Below the pieces are notes generated by a model. It saw nothing but the letters and a program-made list of their open reading frames with translations, was not told the DNA's origin and searched no databases. A DNA stretch of 33,538 nucleotides, from positions 1-33,538 of the forward strand of contig JAIRST010000017.1 in NCBI GenBank assembly GCA_031255325.1, written 5' to 3'. Below are positions 8,957 through 17,459 of the stretch, in pieces (the stretch's first letter is position 1; every line of letters starts with the position of its first letter). Source of the stretch: Holosporales bacterium. GTDB taxonomy: Bacteria > Pseudomonadota > Alphaproteobacteria > UBA3830 > JAIRMZ01. A program made the translations under genes and the position numbers.

Positions 8957-10285
8957 ATGAATAGGAAGCTTTTTTATTTAGGGATTTTGATATGTGGAAA
9001 TTTAGGCAAAGCTTTAGCCATGCCGATAGTTCTTCCGGCGGATCAAGCGGTTGAATTTGTAGCGCTAGGCCAAATACCCGTTCCTTACACTCGTGAAACT
9101 TTTTCCGTGCAACCTTTACAGATTGAGACTCTGTTCAAAACAAGCAAGAGTGATGAAAGAAATACTGTAATTTTCAAAAATGATAAATGTTCATTTTGCG
9201 CGCGAAGAGAATATGTTTTGTTTGATAAGGTCATAGAACGTATATCTCAACAATATTCTGGGGGGATTTCTGTCAACAGCCCTTTGAGCAAAGTATCCGG
9301 TATTCTGTTCGGAGTGGAAAAAGATGATGATACGTCTCACGTCGGAGGAGCAAATAATATGCCTTACGCTTCTTATCCTTTATCTATACTGGAAGAAGCT
9401 ATTGCGATCCATGTTTGTCCTACTCAATGGAAAAGTCGCGAGACGATAAAGGAAGGGCGTAACTTCTTTTTTAACTATATAATCATGAATGTAGCAAAGA
9501 AATGTAATCCCTTTACATCAATAGACACTTACCTCTATTTCAAAAGAGTAATTTCATCTACAACCTCCTTCCTGTTTAGAAATAAAGATATATATGAAGA
9601 TACAGAGCATTATATGGAGCTCGTTAAAAAACAAAAAGAATTTTTCGATGCATTAGAAAAAGGCCATGGAATAATAAAAAAATATGCAGCAATAGGGTTA
9701 AATACACAAAAGAAATTACTTACACGGAATCCTTCCTATCTCTGTGTATTTATTCGGCTAGCGAACAGTTACCCTGTGGGTAACGATTGGGTGGTCGATC
9801 ATAATAATTTTTCGGATTTATGTGAGCATGTTATATTTTCCGATCATTTTAATGAGTCTAGCCAGAAACCGAGAAATTCGTATTTTGTCCTACACAAGAA
9901 TGAAAAAGTAGGTTTTCTATTTAATCTAATGCGTTGTGTTTTCGAAAAAAAAGTCAATTTTGAAAGAATGGAAATACAGGATAGAACAGATATTGTTGTT
10001 GAGTTTTCGTTAAAGAATCCACTAACGTCTCTCGAGAAAATGGTTGTTATTGATTCCTTCAGTTGGAAAACAACAGATGTAATACGGTTGATTGTAAGAA
10101 AGTTCAATATTTCCCTGGGTGGTACCTCTTCTGCAAAGAGTATGCATTCAATAGTGAGTGTATATCCGGTGCCCTCCTCTTCAAAAGGTGAGGTTTTTTC
10201 GGATGAAAATATCCAGCTTGGCGACGTGATCAAAGATCTGTATCCTGGACACGATACCTCAACACCTCGGTTCTTTTGTTTTTAA
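8957..10285 (+). CDS. Secreted protein of unknown function, possible C-terminal ubiquitin-like (beta-grasp) segment
   Basis: I do not recognise this 442-residue protein. I chose the ATG at 8957 because AAGGA lies upstream and the frame then opens with a clear signal peptide (MNRKLFYLGILICGNLGKALA, cleavage likely after the last alanine), so the product is probably exported. It has cysteine pairs at CSFC (78-81) and single cysteines elsewhere, a lysine-rich helical middle (about 205-255), and a C-terminal section (about 345-430). That section runs VVEFSLKNPL, MVVIDSFSWKTTDVIRLIVR, KFNISL, SIVSVYPVP and EVFSDENIQLGDVIKDLYPG. Its pattern resembles a beta-grasp domain of the Ras-association/ubiquitin type; that is inference from secondary-structure pattern only. 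It stands alone between oppositely oriented genes, with decayed DNA upstream. Confidence 0.75.
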   Translation: MNRKLFYLGILICGNLGKALAMPIVLPADQAVEFVALGQIPVPYTRETFSVQPLQIETLFKTSKSDERNTVIFKNDKCSFCARREYVLFDKVIERISQQYSGGISVNSPLSKVSGILFGVEKDDDTSHVGGANNMPYASYPLSILEEAIAIHVCPTQWKSRETIKEGRNFFFNYIIMNVAKKCNPFTSIDTYLYFKRVISSTTSFLFRNKDIYEDTEHYMELVKKQKEFFDALEKGHGIIKKYAAIGLNTQKKLLTRNPSYLCVFIRLANSYPVGNDWVVDHNNFSDLCEHVIFSDHFNESSQKPRNSYFVLHKNEKVGFLFNLMRCVFEKKVNFERMEIQDRTDIVVEFSLKNPLTSLEKMVVIDSFSWKTTDVIRLIVRKFNISLGGTSSAKSMHSIVSVYPVPSSSKGEVFSDENIQLGDVIKDLYPGHDTSTPRFFCF

Positions 10286-10359
10286 ATCTTATGCGCTGTG
10301 CTTGCCGGCTAGGTATTTTTTAATGTTTTTGTTTTATGAAAAGTTTATCCAAAAAGGTT

Positions 10360-11166
10360 TTAAGAGGCAGGGCGTTGTGTTTTGCGCATGATGATTGTAG
10401 CAATCACCATGCTTAAAGAGAGAAAAAGTATGAGAATCGTTGTTAGCGCATTAATTTCTGGAGAAATTCCAAAACGCAAACTTGAAAAAATAACCATCGG
10501 CAGTGTTGTTGCCCCTGGGCCAGCGACAAAGCTTGCAATAACAACGTCATCTAAAGACAGCGCAAAGGCAAAAAGCCATCCCGTGACAATAGCGGGAGCA
10601 ATCAACGGAAGCGTAATAGAAAAGAAAACTTTTAAAGGAGAAGCGCCAAGATCTAAAGCAGCTTCCTCTAAAGATCTATCAAATTCCACAAGGCGCGCCT
10701 GGACAACAGCGGTTACATAAGAAATTGCTAAAGTCGTATGTGCGATCGTTACAGTGACTGCATCACGACTTTCTGGCCAACCGGTTAAATGGTGAAGTCC
10801 GACGAAGAGAAGTAACAACGATAAACCGGTAATAATATCCGGCATCACAAGAGGAGCTGCAGCTAATCCTATAAAGAGCGTTCTTCCCCTGAAATGCGGG
10901 AAGCGCACAAGAGTAACAGCCGCAAGCGTTCCCAAAATAACAGCGATTGTTGCTGCAATAGTTGCAATTTGAAAACTTGTCAGGGTAGCGCGTAACATGA
11001 CGGTATCAGAAAAGAGTTCTCTGTACCATTTTAAGGAAAACCCTGTCCAAGAAGTTATCAATCGTGCTTCATTAAAAGAAAAGATGACAATTACAAGCAG
11101 GGGAATGTATAAAAATGCGTATCCTGCAATTAAGATCATTTTTAATGTGCGAGATTGTGAGTCCAT
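10360..11166 (-). CDS. potI: Polyamine-type ABC transporter permease (PotC/PotI family)
   Basis: This 268-residue inner-membrane permease has about six membrane segments. The N-terminal segment reads GYAFLYIPLLVIVIFSFNEA, typical of PotC/PotI. The cytoplasmic EAA loop that docks the ATPase is EEAALDLGASPLKVFFSITL, followed by LPLIAPAIVTGWLFAFALSL and the conserved DDVVIASFVAGPG. With PotH it would form the membrane channel for putrescine or spermidine uptake. Its ATG directly follows the stop of the upstream potH gene, so the two are translationally coupled. No ATPase (PotA/PotG) or binding protein (PotD/PotF) follows. PotI and PotC are hard to tell apart by eye, so the substrate is uncertain. 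Confidence 0.87.
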   Translation of the reverse strand: MDSQSRTLKMILIAGYAFLYIPLLVIVIFSFNEARLITSWTGFSLKWYRELFSDTVMLRATLTSFQIATIAATIAVILGTLAAVTLVRFPHFRGRTLFIGLAAAPLVMPDIITGLSLLLLFVGLHHLTGWPESRDAVTVTIAHTTLAISYVTAVVQARLVEFDRSLEEAALDLGASPLKVFFSITLPLIAPAIVTGWLFAFALSLDDVVIASFVAGPGATTLPMVIFSSLRFGISPEINALTTILILFLSLSMVIATIIMRKTQRPAS

Positions 11167-12087
11167 TTAAGTTTTAACCTCTTTCCAGCGTTGCCAAAAA
11201 GAAATAGGGAGAACGATAAAAAGAATAAGCAAAATGGCCAGGGCTGATGCTACTGGCCAAGACATGTTAATAAAAAATTCGTTCCAAACAATACGTCCAA
11301 TCGTCAATGTTTCTGAACCACCAAGCAATTCTGGAATAACGTACTCTCCAATGGAGGGGATAAAGACCAAAACAGATCCGGCAATCATGCCGGAAAACGA
11401 CAAAGGAAGCGTAATTGTAAAGAATGTTTTTAAAGGCCGACACCCAAGATCATAAGCGGCATCAAGAAGCTCAGCATCGATTTTCGTAATGCTCATGCAC
11501 AAGGGCAACACCATAAAAGGCAGGTAAACATATACAATCCCAAGACACACAGCAAAAGGCGTTTGCACCAGGGCTAAAGGTTCAGTAATCACATGCATCC
11601 GTAAAAGAATCCCATTAATAATGCCAGTAGGGCTTAGAAGAGTCATCCACGCATAAACGCGAATAAGAAAAGATGTCCAAAAAGGCAAAATGACCAACAA
11701 TTGCAGAATGGAGCGTACTTTCTTTGAAGATCTAGCAATGGTATAGGCCATAGGATACCCCAGCAGCAAACAGCAAAGTGTCGAGATACTGGCAATGATA
11801 AAAGAGGTTATCACTCCCATTTGATAAAGTTCGTCACGAAATAGCGTTAGATAGTTTTCAACATTTAAACGAATTTGCAGAAGTCCTTCGGGCAAAATCT
11901 TAAAAATGTCTGTGTAGGGAGGGCGTGCTAGGACAGCTTCCGAAAAACTGATCTTGAGTAAAAATAAACAGGGAATAAGAAAGAATATAATCAACCATAA
12001 GTAAGGAATCGCGGCAATTAATCCATGCCCCCGTTGGCTAAGAATATCGTAAGGAGTCTTTTTGGCTCTTTTAAAAACACGCTTCAT
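11167..12087 (-). CDS. potH: Polyamine-type ABC transporter permease (PotB/PotH family)
   Basis: This 306-residue inner-membrane permease has six predicted membrane segments. Its family features are IPYLWLIIFFLIPCLFLLKI near the N terminus, IRVYAWMTLLSPTGIINGIL in the middle, the EAA-like loop DAAYDLGCRPLKTFFTITLP, and FIPSIGEYVIPELLGGSETL, typical of PotB/PotH. It partners the PotI-type permease whose start codon abuts its stop. In most alphaproteobacteria the binding protein and ATPase genes come just before it, but here 216 non-coding bases separate it from divergent trxA, so those subunits must be encoded elsewhere or are lost. Confidence 0.87.
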   Translation of the reverse strand: MKRVFKRAKKTPYDILSQRGHGLIAAIPYLWLIIFFLIPCLFLLKISFSEAVLARPPYTDIFKILPEGLLQIRLNVENYLTLFRDELYQMGVITSFIIASISTLCCLLLGYPMAYTIARSSKKVRSILQLLVILPFWTSFLIRVYAWMTLLSPTGIINGILLRMHVITEPLALVQTPFAVCLGIVYVYLPFMVLPLCMSITKIDAELLDAAYDLGCRPLKTFFTITLPLSFSGMIAGSVLVFIPSIGEYVIPELLGGSETLTIGRIVWNEFFINMSWPVASALAILLILFIVLPISFWQRWKEVKT

Positions 12088-12155
12088 TGCAGATTAGCCT
12101 TTTATTTCGTGTTTTGAAGGTATAAATGATTCTACAAGAATTTATCCAGCCTCCC

Positions 12156-12184
12156 CTAGTATTAACTGATGTATCATCGAACAA
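12156..12184 (-). promoter_or_regulatory. Possible promoter of potHI
   Basis: On the minus strand, TTGTTC (12179-12184) and TACTAG (12156-12161) are separated by 17 bases, about 70 bases before the potH start. The -10 match is modest. Confidence 0.3.
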
Positions 12185-12318
12185 AAGGCGTGTACAGCAT
12201 TGTGTTCGGTGTACTATAGAAAAACACCTAAGACTGTACTTACTTTTTTTTAAACACTTTCTTATTCCGAAAATATGCAAAAAAGATTAAACTAAAAAAA
12301 ACTTTGGAGGAGTATCAA

Positions 12319-12645
12319 ATGGCTTTAGAAAATGTGACAGATACAGCATTTGCTACAGATGTACTGGAAGCGCAAGTTCCAGTGCTTGTTGACTTTTATG
12401 CGGACTGGTGCGGTCCCTGCCGAATGATAGCGCCTATTCTGGAAGAAATTTCCGTGCACTTTTCTGAGAATCTTAAAATTTATAAATTGAATATCGACAA
12501 AAATCCTCAAACCCCGATACGTTATGACGTAATGAGTGTTCCAACGTTGCTTCTTTTTAAGGATGGCGTGCAATGTGCTGTTTCCGTTGGCTCTCAGTCG
12601 AAAAATAAAATCCTTACATGGCTTACACCGCATCTTTCAGTATGA
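12319..12645 (+). CDS. trxA: Thioredoxin
   Basis: This 108-residue cytoplasmic disulfide reductase donates electrons to enzymes such as ribonucleotide reductase. The active site WCGPC has its cysteines at residues 31 and 34, preceded by VPVLVDFYADW and followed by RMIAPILEEIS. The cis-proline loop appears as MSVPTLLLFKDG and the end as a normal C-terminal helix. I start it at the ATG at 12319 because a strong GGAGGAG site is placed 6 bases upstream; a TTG further upstream falls before that site. It is a single gene, divergent from potHI and convergent with accD. Confidence 0.96.
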   Translation: MALENVTDTAFATDVLEAQVPVLVDFYADWCGPCRMIAPILEEISVHFSENLKIYKLNIDKNPQTPIRYDVMSVPTLLLFKDGVQCAVSVGSQSKNKILTWLTPHLSV

Positions 12646-12770
12646 AAGTTGTTATGAGAGGCGCGTGCTTATAAGAATTAAAATGTCTGCAATAATTTAG
12701 ATACCTTTTTACATAAGCTTTATGTTTATTTCTTGCTGTGTATGTCAAGTTTAGAAAAGAAATATAAAGG

Positions 12771-13622
12771 TCAGTTTTTGCGTTCTAAAATACTTAAAAT
12801 ACGTGCCAATATTTGCTTTTGCTGCGCTCGCGGAACAATCATATCAATCATACCATGATTGAGTAAGTATTCTGATCGTTGAAATCCTTCGGGAAGCTGG
12901 TGACGGATCGTTTCTTGAATCACACGAGCACCGGCAAATCCAATAATAGCACCAGGTTCGGCTATATGAATATCACCGAGAGTAGCGAAAGAGGCTAGCA
13001 CACCTCCGGTTGTTGGATTGCAAAAAAGCACAATGTAAGGGAGTCGTGCTCGTTTCAAATGATTAAGTGCCGCTACGGTTTTTGGCATTTGCATCAAAGA
13101 CAGAATGCCCTCTTGCATACGTGCTCCCCCTGAAGCCGGGATCATAATAAATGGCAAATTCTTCTGTACTGCAACTTTTATAGCATGAACGAATGCTTCG
13201 CCGACGGCTGTTCCCATCGATCCGCCCATGAAGTTGAAATCAAAAAGAGCTATTACAACAGCATGTTCACTGATTTTTCCTTCTATAACAGTCAAAGCAT
13301 CTTTCTGACCTGTGGTACTGCGCGCGATCTTAAGACGGTCGGTGTAACGCTTTGTATCTTTGAATTTAAGGGGATCTTGACATACTTCAGGAAATTTAAC
13401 AGGGCGAATACTTCCTTCATCGGAAAGAAGGGCTATCCGCTGAGCAATTTCAAGCTTTAAGTGATGTCCACAGTGGGTGCACACTTCGAAAGAAGCCTCA
13501 AGCTCTTTGTGAAAGAGCATTTGTTCGCAGCTTGGGCATTTCTTCCATAAATTATCCGGCACATCTGATTTCCCGACAAGAGACCGAATTTTTGGACGCA
13601 CGAAACTGGTTAACCAATTCAT
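12771..13622 (-). CDS. accD: Acetyl-CoA carboxylase carboxyltransferase subunit beta
   Basis: This 283-residue protein is the beta half of the carboxyltransferase that, with AccA, moves CO2 from biotin on AccB to acetyl-CoA, giving malonyl-CoA for fatty acid synthesis. The N-terminal zinc ribbon has cysteines at 29, 32, 48 and 51 (CPSC..CTHC). The crotonase-like domain carries FNFMGGSMGTAVGEAF, PFIMIPASGGARMQEG, LFCNPTTGGVLASFATLGDI and GAIIGFAGARVIQETI, all family signatures. Length is slightly below the E. coli protein (304). It lies 38 bases downstream of ihfB on the same strand and may share its transcript. The usual alphaproteobacterial neighbours trpA and folC are not adjacent. Confidence 0.96.
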   Translation of the reverse strand: MNWLTSFVRPKIRSLVGKSDVPDNLWKKCPSCEQMLFHKELEASFEVCTHCGHHLKLEIAQRIALLSDEGSIRPVKFPEVCQDPLKFKDTKRYTDRLKIARSTTGQKDALTVIEGKISEHAVVIALFDFNFMGGSMGTAVGEAFVHAIKVAVQKNLPFIMIPASGGARMQEGILSLMQMPKTVAALNHLKRARLPYIVLFCNPTTGGVLASFATLGDIHIAEPGAIIGFAGARVIQETIRHQLPEGFQRSEYLLNHGMIDMIVPRAQQKQILARILSILERKN

Positions 13623-13660
13623 AACCTTCCTTTACTCAGAAGAATCAAAGTATAGCTACT

Positions 13661-13945
13661 TCAAATATCTTCATTAATCCATGTCTTTAATTGTTTTCCT
13701 GTATGAAAAGAAACAACTTTTACAGGCCCAATAGGAACACGAACTCCTGTTTTAGGATTACGGCCTATACGTGGAGGACGATGGCGCACAGCGAATGTAC
13801 CAAAGCCACGAATTTCAATACGATGTCCTTCCGCAAGTTTGCCAATAATAACATCGAATATTTTTGATACCATAGCTCCTGCTAAGGCTGGTGATAAGCT
13901 TGGGTAAATTTTCAATATGTTTGAAATAAGCTCTGCGCGCGTCAT
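13661..13945 (-). CDS. ihfB: Integration host factor subunit beta (HU/IHF family)
   Basis: This 94-residue protein is a small DNA-bending nucleoid protein; as IHF-beta it pairs with IHF-alpha to bend DNA sharply at specific sites. The start TRAELISNI matches IHF-beta-type proteins. RIEIRGFGTFAVRHRPPRIG gives the dimer core and the first arm strand, RNPKTG is the arm tip whose proline intercalates into DNA, and VSFHTGKQLKTWIN is the C-terminal helix. The IEIRGFGTF sequence favours IHF-beta over HU, but IHF-alpha or HU cannot be excluded by eye. The start codon has AAGGAA 6 bases upstream, and the gene has its own predicted promoter. Confidence 0.9.
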   Translation of the reverse strand: MTRAELISNILKIYPSLSPALAGAMVSKIFDVIIGKLAEGHRIEIRGFGTFAVRHRPPRIGRNPKTGVRVPIGPVKVVSFHTGKQLKTWINEDI

Positions 13946-13995
13946 ATTAGTTCCTTCATTGTTCGCTTTATTCTCATTTTTGGGGTTGCTTTCTA

Positions 13996-14024
13996 TTTAT
14001 AAAAGGCTCTTACGGAATTTCCAA
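13996..14024 (-). promoter_or_regulatory. Predicted sigma70-type promoter of ihfB
   Basis: On the minus strand, -35 TTGGAA (14019-14024) and -10 TATAAA (13996-14001) are exactly 17 bases apart, about 50 bases before the ihfB start. It sits in the divergent gap shared with the methyltransferase gene. Confidence 0.5.
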
Positions 14025-14061
14025 GTTTTTTTCTTATTTTAAAATGCGCTAGATTATTAAT

Positions 14062-14751
14062 ATGCGTCCTTCTGCCCAAGACTTGTCCTTTTTTTACGCT
14101 TCTCCTTTGGGGCGTTATGTCGCTACAGAGGTGAGTGACTTGCTGAAAAAATGGCTATCTGACCTTACTTTGGGGAAAAGTATTATTGGCTTAGGATATG
14201 CTTCTCCTTATTGGGAAATCTTGCACAGCTGTTCTGATCGTAAAGTTTTGTTAATGATCCCCCCCCCTCAAGGGGCAGAACCTGGCGCGTGCCTTGTGCA
14301 TGAAGAAATGTTACCACTGGCTGATAATTCTTGCGAAGCCGTGTTCCTTATGCATTGCTTAGAGTTTGCATTAGATACAAAAAGCGTTTTACGGGATGTA
14401 TGGCGAGTACTTGTACCCGGTGGCTATATTTTGATAATTGTCCCTAATATATATGGCCTATGGGCTCATTTCGACGTCACGCCATTTAGTTTAGGTCAAG
14501 CATTTTCAGAATCAAATATGCGTCACATGCTGGAAGATTCTGGATTCAGCCTGAAGGATTGTACCTCTTTGTTATCCATTCCTTGGCTTTCTGCAAAGAA
14601 TTTCTTGCATAGACATTCTATGGGAGCTTTTACGCCAACTAGAATCTTTCCGGGCTTACTTGCTGTGCGATGCGTAAAAAGCATCTATTGTTCTATTTTG
14701 TCTCGTCCTTCTGAAGACGTAAAAGAGTGCCAAGAGATAAGTGTAGTATAA
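14062..14751 (+). CDS. SAM-dependent methyltransferase, class I, unknown substrate
   Basis: This protein has 229 residues. The N terminus (RPSAQDLSFFYASPLGRYV) matches the alphaproteobacterial methyltransferase family that typically begins with an FYASPLG motif. The methyltransferase-11 core follows: LGKSIIGLGYASPYWEIL at the SAM loop, although the usual GxGxG is only partly kept; then MLPLADNSCEAVFLMHCLEF, the acidic motif region; and VLRDVWRVLVPGGYILIIVP. It is thought to act on a small molecule or lipid-like substrate, which cannot be read from the sequence. No clear ribosome binding site precedes the ATG, which lies just after a likely start region, so a leaderless or short-leader transcript is possible. 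It stands alone, divergent from ihfB. Confidence 0.8.
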   Translation: MRPSAQDLSFFYASPLGRYVATEVSDLLKKWLSDLTLGKSIIGLGYASPYWEILHSCSDRKVLLMIPPPQGAEPGACLVHEEMLPLADNSCEAVFLMHCLEFALDTKSVLRDVWRVLVPGGYILIIVPNIYGLWAHFDVTPFSLGQAFSESNMRHMLEDSGFSLKDCTSLLSIPWLSAKNFLHRHSMGAFTPTRIFPGLLAVRCVKSIYCSILSRPSEDVKECQEISVV

Positions 14752-14822
14752 AGTAAGCTTTCTTTAAAATGAGAAGACACCCTGTTGTTTGACGACGCCA
14801 TACTTTTTGTTGTGCTTCCTTA

Positions 14823-14851
14823 TTGTTCATACCTGCGTATTTGTGTATACA
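14823..14851 (+). promoter_or_regulatory. Predicted promoter of the rpsB-tsf-pyrH-frr-uppS-cdsA operon
   Basis: -35 TTGTTC (14823-14828) and -10 TATACA (14846-14851) are separated by 17 bases. Transcription would start near 14858, leaving a leader of about 105 bases before rpsB. A long leader fits the known feedback control of rpsB by S2 in other bacteria, but I could not identify a defined S2 motif. Confidence 0.45.
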
Positions 14852-14962
14852 TAATGCTGATAACACACGCAGTTACGCAGGGCAATTGTTTGTCCGTTCG
14901 GTCTTTTGCCACAAGCAAGAGTGAAGGCTGCGGAGGTTGAACCGAAAAAAAGGAGAGAAATC

Positions 14963-15784
14963 ATGGCTCATTTGCCATTTACAATGCGCGAGCTTTTAGA
15001 GGCTGGCGTGCACTTTGGACATCATACGCGGCGCTGGAATCCTAAAATGGCGCCTTATATCTATGGGGTGCATCAGGGAGTGCACATTATTGATCTGGAA
15101 AAGACCGTACTGATGCTTGCGAAAGCTCTACAGGTTGTACAAGACAGTGTTGCCTCGGGTGGCCGCGTGTTGTTTGTTGGTACAAAGACGCAAGCAGCAG
15201 AAAAAGTAGCTGAAGCCGTGAAACGATGCGGACAATACTATGTTAACCATCGCTGGTTGGGAGGAACGCTTACAAACTGGAAGACCATTTCTCAGTCGAT
15301 TGCTAAACTGCAACATCTTGAAGAGAAATTGCAAGAAGAAGATTCTGGCTTAACAAAGAAAGAACTTCTTGCTCTTGAAGCTCAACAAATAAAATTGGTA
15401 CGGGCTCTTGGAGGTATCCGAGATATGGGGAGCGTACCAGATCTGGTCGTTATTATCGATGTCCTTCTTGAAAAGACAGCTTTACAAGAAGCCCTTCGCC
15501 TGAATATTCCCATAATAGGGATATGCGATACAAATGCTGATCCAAGTAATGTAACCTATCCTGTTCCAGGAAATGACGATTCTTCAAAAGCAATTGCGTT
15601 GTATTGCGATCTTTTTGCGCGTGCCGCTCTGCAAGGGATGCAAGAAAGCTTAGCCTTGGCTGGAATCGATGTGGGTGCTATGGAGAATCCCGTTGTGGAA
15701 GCGCCTACTTCCTTGGATGAGATTGCTGGGGAAAAGGGTAAGGGCGCTGAAGAAGCTTCGGATATGCATAAAGAAGGAGAGTGA
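14963..15784 (+). CDS. rpsB: 30S ribosomal protein S2
   Basis: This 273-residue protein is the S2 subunit of the small ribosome, needed for S1 binding. It begins MAHLPFTMRELLEAGVHFGH, then HTRRWNPKMAPYIYG and IIDLEKTVLML, the S2 signatures. VNHRWLGGTLTNWKTI, GIRDMGSVPDLVVIID and PVPGNDDSSKAIALY follow in order. I start at the ATG at 14963, which has AAGGAGAG 8 bases before it; the frame is open further upstream but without a site. The C-terminal tail after about residue 235 is acidic and lysine-rich, as in other alphaproteobacterial S2 proteins. It is the first gene of the operon; tsf follows after one base. Confidence 0.97.
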   Translation: MAHLPFTMRELLEAGVHFGHHTRRWNPKMAPYIYGVHQGVHIIDLEKTVLMLAKALQVVQDSVASGGRVLFVGTKTQAAEKVAEAVKRCGQYYVNHRWLGGTLTNWKTISQSIAKLQHLEEKLQEEDSGLTKKELLALEAQQIKLVRALGGIRDMGSVPDLVVIIDVLLEKTALQEALRLNIPIIGICDTNADPSNVTYPVPGNDDSSKAIALYCDLFARAALQGMQESLALAGIDVGAMENPVVEAPTSLDEIAGEKGKGAEEASDMHKEGE

Positions 15785-15785
15785 A

Positions 15786-16715
15786 ATGGCAGAAGTTACA
15801 GCCGCTTTGGTAAAACAGCTTCGCGACCGAACGGGTGTGGGGATGATGGATTGCAAAAAGGCACTTGTTGAAACGCAAGCTAATTTTGAAGCTGCTATTG
15901 ATTGGTTGCGCGCCAAAGGATTGGCTACTGCGGCAAAGAAAGCTGGGCGCGCAACAGCGGAAGGGCTTGTTGCTGTTTCCGTTTCAGCAGATGGAAAAAC
16001 GGGCGTTGTTCTTGAGGTAAACTCCGAGACGGATTTTGTCGCTCGTAATGAAGCTTTTTGTACATATGTTAAAACGGTGTCTGCTCTAGCGCATCAAGCG
16101 AAAGGAGACGTGCAAAAACTTGAAGCATTACCATATGGCAATGGCCGTACAGTTGCGGAAGAGTTGGTTTTTCTCGTTTCCGTTATTGGCGAAAACCTTT
16201 CGTTGCGAAGATTGGCAACTTTGTCTGTGGTAACGGGAAGTGTGACTTCCTATGTACATGCCGCAAGTGCCCCTGGTATGGGAAAGATTGGTGTCCTAAT
16301 AGGGCTAGTATCGGATTTACCGGCAGAGAAAATGGCTACTCTTGGAAAACAGTTAGCTATGCATGTTGCTGCTAGTGCCCCACAAGCGACGTCTGTTTGT
16401 GACCTTGACCCGAAGGTGATCGAACGCGAACGTACGGTCTTGATGGAGCAAACGCAGTCTTCTGGGAAGTCAAAAGAGATTATTGCCAAGATGGTTGAAG
16501 GGCGATTGCGCAAATTTTATGAAGACGTTGTTCTTTTAGAGCAATCTTTTGTCATGGATGGAGACCGTCGGGTAAAGCAAGTCATTACAGATGCCGAGAA
16601 AGAACTAGGCGGCTCTATTACGATATCAGGATTCATGCGTTTTGCCCTAGGAGAAGGAATCGAAAAGCAAACATCAGACTTTGCCGCTGAAGTGGCGGCA
16701 CAATTACATACGTAA
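15786..16715 (+). CDS. tsf: Translation elongation factor Ts
   Basis: This 309-residue protein is the guanine nucleotide exchange factor that regenerates EF-Tu-GTP. The N-terminal UBA-like domain reads VKQLRDRTGVGMMDCKKALV. The conserved TDFVARN motif, which inserts into EF-Tu, lies near residue 80 (LEVNSETDFVARNEAF). The core then includes LAMHVAASAPQAT and the C-terminal coiled-coil and KQVITDAEKELGGSITISGF regions. The ATG at 15786 is preceded by AAGAAGGAGAG inside the end of rpsB and starts 1 base after its stop. Length is that of bacterial EF-Ts with a complete dimerisation region. Confidence 0.97.
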   Translation: MAEVTAALVKQLRDRTGVGMMDCKKALVETQANFEAAIDWLRAKGLATAAKKAGRATAEGLVAVSVSADGKTGVVLEVNSETDFVARNEAFCTYVKTVSALAHQAKGDVQKLEALPYGNGRTVAEELVFLVSVIGENLSLRRLATLSVVTGSVTSYVHAASAPGMGKIGVLIGLVSDLPAEKMATLGKQLAMHVAASAPQATSVCDLDPKVIERERTVLMEQTQSSGKSKEIIAKMVEGRLRKFYEDVVLLEQSFVMDGDRRVKQVITDAEKELGGSITISGFMRFALGEGIEKQTSDFAAEVAAQLHT

Positions 16716-16724
16716 GGGGGGAGG

Positions 16725-17459
16725 GTGCATAAAGCGCGCGTTCTTGTCAAACTTTCAGGGGAAATTTTAGCTGGTAGCGATTCCTATGGGATCAATGCAG
16801 AGATGATTAATCGTGTAAGCGGAGATCTTGTTACTGCTTATAAAGAAGGATACACGCTAAGTGTTGTGATTGGAGGGGGTAACATTTATCGTGGAATTTC
16901 TGGAGTTGCTATGGGCCTGAACCGCGCAACAGCAGATTATATGGGCATGTTGGCAACCGTTATTAATGCACTCGCTCTGCAAAATGCTTTAGAACGACAG
17001 GGGATTGAAGCTCGTGTCTTGTCGGCCATTCCGATGCCGGCTGTTTGTGAATCTTATGTACGTCGACGTGCGTTGCATCATATGGATCTGGGACGGATCG
17101 TCATTTTTGCTGCCGGATCAGGAAATCCTTACTTTACAACCGATACAGCAGCAGCTTTGCGCGCTTCAGAGATGGGATGTTCTGTCCTTTTAAAAGGAAC
17201 AAAAGTCGCTGGAATTTACGATGCAGATCCCGTAAAGAATCCGAAAGCGCATCTTTTTAAGTATTTAACCTATAAAGATGTTTTGGCAAAAGACTTGGGT
17301 GTTATGGATCCATCGGCTATTATATTGGCGCGCTCGAATAGTATTCCTATTATCGTCTTTTCAATTTTAGAACCCGGCAGTTTATTGCGCGTTCTGCGTG
17401 GAGAAGGGCATTTTACAGTTGTACAAGAGAGGATCGACGATGAATGCATGGCTTGCTGA
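16725..17459 (+). CDS. pyrH: Uridylate kinase (UMP kinase)
   Basis: This 244-residue hexameric enzyme of the amino-acid kinase fold phosphorylates UMP to UDP with ATP. Motifs in order are VLVKLSGEILAG at the N terminus, LSVVIGGGNIYRG (nucleotide binding), ATADYMGMLATVINALALQ, GNPYFTTDTAAALRASEMGC and a final GTKVAGIYDADPVKNPKA region. It begins with GTG at 16725. The preceding run AAGGGGGGAGG is an unusually long Shine-Dalgarno, and the AAGG part lies 7 bases from the start. There is no other start in the frame before the conserved KLSGE. It overlaps frr by 20 bases. Confidence 0.96.
   Translation: MHKARVLVKLSGEILAGSDSYGINAEMINRVSGDLVTAYKEGYTLSVVIGGGNIYRGISGVAMGLNRATADYMGMLATVINALALQNALERQGIEARVLSAIPMPAVCESYVRRRALHHMDLGRIVIFAAGSGNPYFTTDTAAALRASEMGCSVLLKGTKVAGIYDADPVKNPKAHLFKYLTYKDVLAKDLGVMDPSAIILARSNSIPIIVFSILEPGSLLRVLRGEGHFTVVQERIDDECMAC

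Noticed and set aside
12711..12725. ACATAA/TTATGT hairpin between trxA and accD as a terminator
   Set aside because: Only six A/T-rich pairs and an imperfect T run; too weak to call.
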